Assembly (NCBI GenBank): GCA_001564205.1
Contig: LKMY01000077.1
Span: forward strand, 1 to 7,514
DNA from: Nanohaloarchaea archaeon PL-Br10_U2g5
GTDB lineage: Archaea; Halobacteriota; Halobacteria; Halobacteriales; Haloferacaceae
Direction of reading: 5' to 3'
Length of the DNA: 7,514 nt
The notes under the pieces were generated by a model that was not told the DNA's origin, did no database searches, and saw only the letters and a program-made list of their open reading frames with translations. How positions within the stretch are numbered: position 1 is the first letter of the stretch; the number at the start of each line of letters is the position of its first letter. This document shows, piece by piece, positions 6,251-7,514 of the stretch. Made by a program: the position numbers and the translations under genes.

Positions 6251-7015
6251 ATGGGAGAGTCGAAACGCCGTGTGGCGGTCGTCGGCGACGACGATCGAGC
6301 GGAAACCCTCCGCGAGGCGGTTCGAGACGCCGGCGTCCACCTCGTGGCGGCGACGCACGCAGCGTCGGATGCCGATGCGACGCTCGCAGTCGGCGAAGAC
6401 GCGACCCGAACCGCGCTTCGGAATGCGCCGAGCGGAGCGGTGGTTCCTGTCGGGACACAGCGGTTCGCGTTCGGAATCGACGAGGCTACGAACCGCATCC
6501 ACCGACTGTTTGAAACCCTCGACTCGTCGGTCGACGGTATCGATCGCGTCACGTATCCCGTCCTCACTGTCGACGACGGAACGCCCACGGTCCACCGAGC
6601 GGCCGCGGACGTCGCCCTCATCACCGAAGAACCCGCGCGGATCTCCGAGTTCTCGGTTCGATTCTCTCGAGGACACGAGGAGTCGTTCCGCGCGGACGGA
6701 GTCGTCGTCGCGACGCCGTTCGGTAGCAGCGGATACGCAAACGCCATCGGCGGTCCGATAGTCGAACCCGACGGCGGGCTTTCTGTCGTCCCTATCGCAC
6801 CGTTCAGTACGGGGATCAACGCGTGGGTCGTCGCCGAGCGTGTCACCCTCTCCGTGGAGCGTGAGACCGAGCCGGTGGCGCTCGTGGTCGACGGAACGGT
6901 ACGGCGTACTATCGACCCGTATCGGCCGGTCAGTATCGAGATCACGGGGCAGACCGAAGTGTTCATTCCGACGGCGGCATCCTCTCCGCGAGCGCGACGA
7001 TCGGAAACACTCTAA
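6251..7015 (+). CDS. Divergent NAD kinase-like protein (ATP-NAD kinase fold)
   Basis: A 254-residue cytoplasmic protein. The C-terminal half carries a clear NAD kinase signature: RADGVVVATPFGSSGYANAIGGPI (read as 147-170, matching the family's DG-x-x-x-TPTGSTAY-x-x-x-x-GGPI), then VPIAPF (180-185) and LVVDGT (211-216). The N-terminal half is short and eroded. The GGDGT loop that holds the catalytic Asp and binds phosphate appears as GEDAT (48-52), keeping only the Asp and Thr, and the NE motif expected before the sheet domain is replaced by AADVAL (118-123). True NAD kinases make NADP+ from NAD+ and ATP or polyphosphate. Whether this one is catalytic is doubtful; it may be a slow kinase, a nucleotide-binding regulator, or a lineage-specific paralogue beside a canonical NadK elsewhere in the genome. 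The start at 6251 is set by an ATG in the common GATATG context with a TATA box 26-31 nt before it. Confidence 0.85.
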   Translation: MGESKRRVAVVGDDDRAETLREAVRDAGVHLVAATHAASDADATLAVGEDATRTALRNAPSGAVVPVGTQRFAFGIDEATNRIHRLFETLDSSVDGIDRVTYPVLTVDDGTPTVHRAAADVALITEEPARISEFSVRFSRGHEESFRADGVVVATPFGSSGYANAIGGPIVEPDGGLSVVPIAPFSTGINAWVVAERVTLSVERETEPVALVVDGTVRRTIDPYRPVSIEITGQTEVFIPTAASSPRARRSETL

Positions 7016-7018
7016 TAA
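7013..7018 (+). promoter_or_regulatory. TATA-like box overlapping the previous stop codon
   Basis: TAATAA lies 22-27 nt upstream of the ATG at 7040, and its first three bases are the stop codon of the NAD kinase-like gene. The expected transcript start is close to 7040, which leaves out the out-of-frame ATG at 7032. Confidence 0.5.
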
Positions 7019-7039
7019 CTCGTCACCGGATATGTCGGC

Positions 7040-7483
7040 ATGGACCCACTGCAGTTCCTCGTCCCCCTCGGTTGGCTGGCCGCCGTCGGACCAGTGCTGC
7101 CGTACGCGATACTCGTGATGGCGGTCGCGAACCTCGCGACGCGACACGTCGAGTACAAACGGCACGTTGAACAGGGCGCGGACAGAGACAGCGTCGAGCA
7201 GTACACGCCCCACGCGTTCACAAACGTCGGACTGCTGCTGTTGAGTCTCCTGTTTGCCGTCGCGGCACCGGTGAGCGGAACGATTCTCTCGATTATCGTG
7301 ATCACGATGGTGCTCGCCGACCTGTTCGAGTTCGAGGCGCGGAACGTCGAAGCGCGAAACGATATGTCGATCGAGACGCCGAAAAGCGCGATCGTCACCT
7401 CGATTATCGTCCTGGTGTACGCAGGCTACTACGCGCTGTTCTTCCTCGTCTCGGATATCTGGAGCCAGTTCGTCGTCGCCTGA
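7040..7483 (+). CDS. Small haloarchaeal membrane protein, possibly DUF7313-type
   Basis: A 147-residue membrane protein with about four hydrophobic segments (roughly 6-34, 60-78, 79-97, 115-137). A charged loop between the first two (TRHVEYKRHVEQGADRD, 34-50) and a second acidic/basic loop (FEFEARNVEARND, 96-108) should face the cytoplasm. The opening MDPLQFLVPLGWL resembles, from memory, a haloarchaea-restricted family of unknown function (DUF7313); a profile search would be needed to confirm that. No catalytic motif or cofactor site is seen, so I give it no function. The start is 24 bp after the NAD kinase-like stop codon, with a TATA-like box overlapping that stop. It ends TGA at 7481-7483, just before an imperfect copy of its own 3' end. 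Confidence 0.8.
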   Translation: MDPLQFLVPLGWLAAVGPVLPYAILVMAVANLATRHVEYKRHVEQGADRDSVEQYTPHAFTNVGLLLLSLLFAVAAPVSGTILSIIVITMVLADLFEFEARNVEARNDMSIETPKSAIVTSIIVLVYAGYYALFFLVSDIWSQFVVA

Positions 7484-7514
7484 ACGCGGGATGAGTTCGT
7501 CCTCGCCTTGAACG
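7467..7514 (+). repeat. Imperfect direct repeat over the 3' end of the small membrane gene
   Basis: A 20-nt stretch at 7467-7486 (AGTTCGTCGTCGCCTGAACG) recurs at 7494-7514 with one substitution and one inserted T, 27 bp further on and separated by 7 bp. The first copy holds the last codons and the stop of the membrane protein. The second is in the same frame but lacks the stop. The window ends inside or right after the second copy, so more copies may follow. Confidence 0.55.

Noticed and set aside
6164..7213. A 349-codon antisense open frame over the NAD kinase-like gene and its neighbour
   Set aside because: Arg/Asp-rich without recognisable motifs and spanning a real intergenic region; GC-rich genomes commonly leave long antisense frames open.
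1..7514. Searched for CRISPR-like repeats, tRNA genes, insertion sequence ends and phage or defence genes
   Set aside because: No regularly spaced repeats, tRNA-like cloverleaf, transposase or terminal inverted repeats were recognised by eye; the genes look like ordinary chromosomal haloarchaeal genes.

Overview
This is a GC-rich window from a halophilic archaeon (class Halobacteria; Halorubrum or a close relative is my guess). The evidence is a strongly acidic predicted proteome, GTC/GAC/CTC/GCG-type codon use, an sn-glycerol-1-phosphate dehydrogenase (the archaeal lipid stereochemistry enzyme), several haloarchaea-type conserved hypothetical proteins, and TATA-like boxes about 22-32 nt upstream of the start codons with no Shine-Dalgarno sequence, which is the pattern of leaderless archaeal transcripts.

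Layout: at the left edge a divergently oriented membrane protein (1-467, minus, cut by the window) shares a roughly 118-bp control region with a zinc-ribbon protein of the DUF2103 type (585-1361, plus). All other genes read on the plus strand: a three-domain DtxR/MntR-like metal-dependent repressor (1455-2126), a LysE/ArgO-type exporter (2245-2937), sn-glycerol-1-phosphate dehydrogenase EgsA (3027-4079), a DUF420 membrane protein related to the oxidase-assembly factor CtaM (4152-4739), a cytoplasmic M28 metallopeptidase with a PA-like insert (4858-6186), a degenerate NAD kinase-like protein (6251-7015) and a small four-helix membrane protein (7040-7483). The window is gene-dense. No gap reaches 300 bp, and I see no RNA gene, mobile element or CRISPR array.

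The genes do not form one pathway. Nearly every one carries its own TATA-like element, so they look like closely packed single-gene transcription units rather than one operon. The items most worth a second look are the NAD kinase paralogue with an eroded GGDGT/NE motif set, the metal-sensing repressor next to a LysE-superfamily exporter (each with a 5-2-5 inverted repeat at its promoter or start), and an imperfect 27-bp-period duplication at the right edge. I see no clear candidate for an entirely new multi-gene system; this is mostly core haloarchaeal chromosome.
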